Assembly (NCBI GenBank): GCA_963836265.1
Contig: CAWIIO010000008.1
Coordinates: 252,733-316,732 of the forward strand
Origin: CAIWHR01 sp963836265
GTDB taxonomy: Bacteria; Pseudomonadota; Gammaproteobacteria; Burkholderiales; Casimicrobiaceae
DNA: 64,000 bases
Direction: 5' to 3'
In this document: positions 63,307 through 64,000 of the stretch, in pieces
Position numbering within the stretch: position 1 is the stretch's first letter
Layout of the letters: each line of letters starts with the position of its first letter
Translations under genes and position numbers: made by a program
Notes under the pieces: model-generated
Database searches by the model: none
Told to the model about the DNA's origin: nothing
Seen by the model: the letters and a program-made list of their open reading frames with translations, nothing else

Positions 63307-64000
63307 CTAGGCCGGGACAGGCTCGGCGCGAACGGCAGAATCGGCTTGCCGGTCCTTCGCCACGGGTTTGATCTTGGACCAGATGGCGTACAACGCCGGC
63401 AGGAACACCAGAGTGAGAACCGTCCCGCCGAAGGTCCCGCCGATCAACGTGTACGCCAGCGTTCCCCAGAAAACGGAATGGGTGAGCGGAATGAACGCCA
63501 GCATGGCGGCGAGCGCGGTCAGAATGACCGGACGGGAGCGCTGCACGGTGGCCTCGACGACGGCATCGAATGGTGCCAATCCGTCCTTCTCGTTGCTGCG
63601 GATCTGACCGATGAGGATGAGCGTGTTGCGCATCAGGATTCCGGAAAGCGCGATCAGCCCGACCAGCGCGTTGATGCCGAACGGTTGCCTGAACAACAGC
63701 AAGGTCGGGATGACGCCGATAAGGCCAAGCGGTGCGGTTGCGAACACCATCGTCATCAGCGAGATCGAACGGACCTGGAACATGATCGTGATCAGCGTGA
63801 GCACGATCATGATTGGCAACAGCGGCGCCAGGGCGCGGTTTGCCTTGCCGGATTCCTCTATGGAACCGCCCTCCTCGATTCGGTAGCCCGCGGGGAGTCG
63901 GGCGATGATGGGCTGGAGTTCTTTCCACACGGCGGTGGACACGTCCGGCGGCTGCAGCCCCTCGGCAATGTCTCCACGCACCGTGATCGTCGGCGTGCGA
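63307..64000 (-). CDS. RND-family efflux transporter permease, C-terminal part (5' end outside window)
   Basis: The last 230 or so residues of a large inner-membrane drug/metal efflux pump. They include a periplasmic strand region (ARLPAGYRIEEGGSIEES) and the last membrane helices: PIMIVLTLITIMFQV, APLGLIGVIPTLLLF, INALVGLIALSGILMRNTLILIGQI, ILTALAAMLAFIPL and GGTVLTLVFLPALYAIW. The order and the GILMRNTLILI motif are those of AcrB/MdtB-type permeases. The gene continues past base 64000, and its substrate cannot be inferred. Confidence 0.88.
   Translation of the reverse strand, partial: RTPTITVRGDIAEGLQPPDVSTAVWKELQPIIARLPAGYRIEEGGSIEESGKANRALAPLLPIMIVLTLITIMFQVRSISLMTMVFATAPLGLIGVIPTLLLFRQPFGINALVGLIALSGILMRNTLILIGQIRSNEKDGLAPFDAVVEATVQRSRPVILTALAAMLAFIPLTHSVFWGTLAYTLIGGTFGGTVLTLVFLPALYAIWSKIKPVAKDRQADSAVRAEPVPA

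Overview
The window is about 64 kb of high-GC DNA that reads as a betaproteobacterial chromosome. Two gene orders support this: pyrG-kdsA-eno-ftsB, and smc-zipA-ligA. OxyR carries Cys199/Cys208, and a PpsA/PpsR pair is present. I infer a Burkholderiales- or Rhodocyclales-like organism; nothing in the window fixes the genus.

Layout. 1-1.0 kb: the end of a copper P-type ATPase and a CopZ-like chaperone. 1.3-1.5 kb: tRNA-Glu and tRNA-Ala with a clear sigma70 promoter. 1.7-9.8 kb: YciK-like SDR, YgfX-like membrane protein, ppsA (three frame breaks), a small HTH regulator, the ABC-F factor YbiT, RNase AM and ppsR. 9.9-14.4 kb: a fucose-type sugar locus (amidohydrolase, aldo/keto reductase, divergent fucU) with an IS5-family element in the divergent intergenic region, then an exported protein of unknown function and a MITE-like element. 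14.4-19.5 kb: rRNA methyltransferase, ftsB, eno, kdsA, pyrG. 19.6-27.7 kb: one operon-like run of circularly permuted ATP-grasp, alpha-E, Anbu (proteasome-like) and transglutaminase/DUF2126 genes ending in gltX, which overlaps the preceding gene as ATGA. 27.8-38.8 kb: tRNA-Val, HAD dehalogenase, SDR, and smc-zipA / ligA-galU-oxyR, the last three linked by ATGA overlaps. 38.8-51.0 kb: two divergent peptide-type ABC transporter operons. One carries two peptidase-like enzymes and no binding protein; the other ends with a DppA-like binding protein. 51.0-53.3 kb: rlmB, a TPR membrane protein, marC and tRNA-Thr. 53.4-61.9 kb: a CoA-transferase plus an operon for a tripartite tricarboxylate transporter and an ATP-citrate-lyase-like pair. 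61.9-64 kb: remnants of IS21-, IS3- and IS30-type elements, a higA-like fragment, and the C-terminal end of an RND efflux pump.

The most interesting unit is the ATP-grasp/alpha-E/Anbu/transglutaminase operon. It suggests ATP-driven amide or peptide ligation paired with two hydrolase-like proteins, with glutamyl-tRNA synthetase coupled to its end. A candidate promoter in front carries a perfect 6-1-6 palindrome in its spacer. Second is the citrate-type uptake and cleavage cluster right of tRNA-Thr.

Caveat. Many conserved genes are broken by single-base shifts, mostly apparent +1 insertions: ppsA, the HTH gene, ybiT, the transglutaminase, anbu, the synthetase beta subunit, tctB and tctC. Other long genes (smc, ligA, pyrG, gltX, eno) are intact. 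The pattern looks more like unpolished long-read sequence than decay, so broken genes are annotated with full inferred spans. All identifications come from reading motifs and recalled family sequences; no database search was run.
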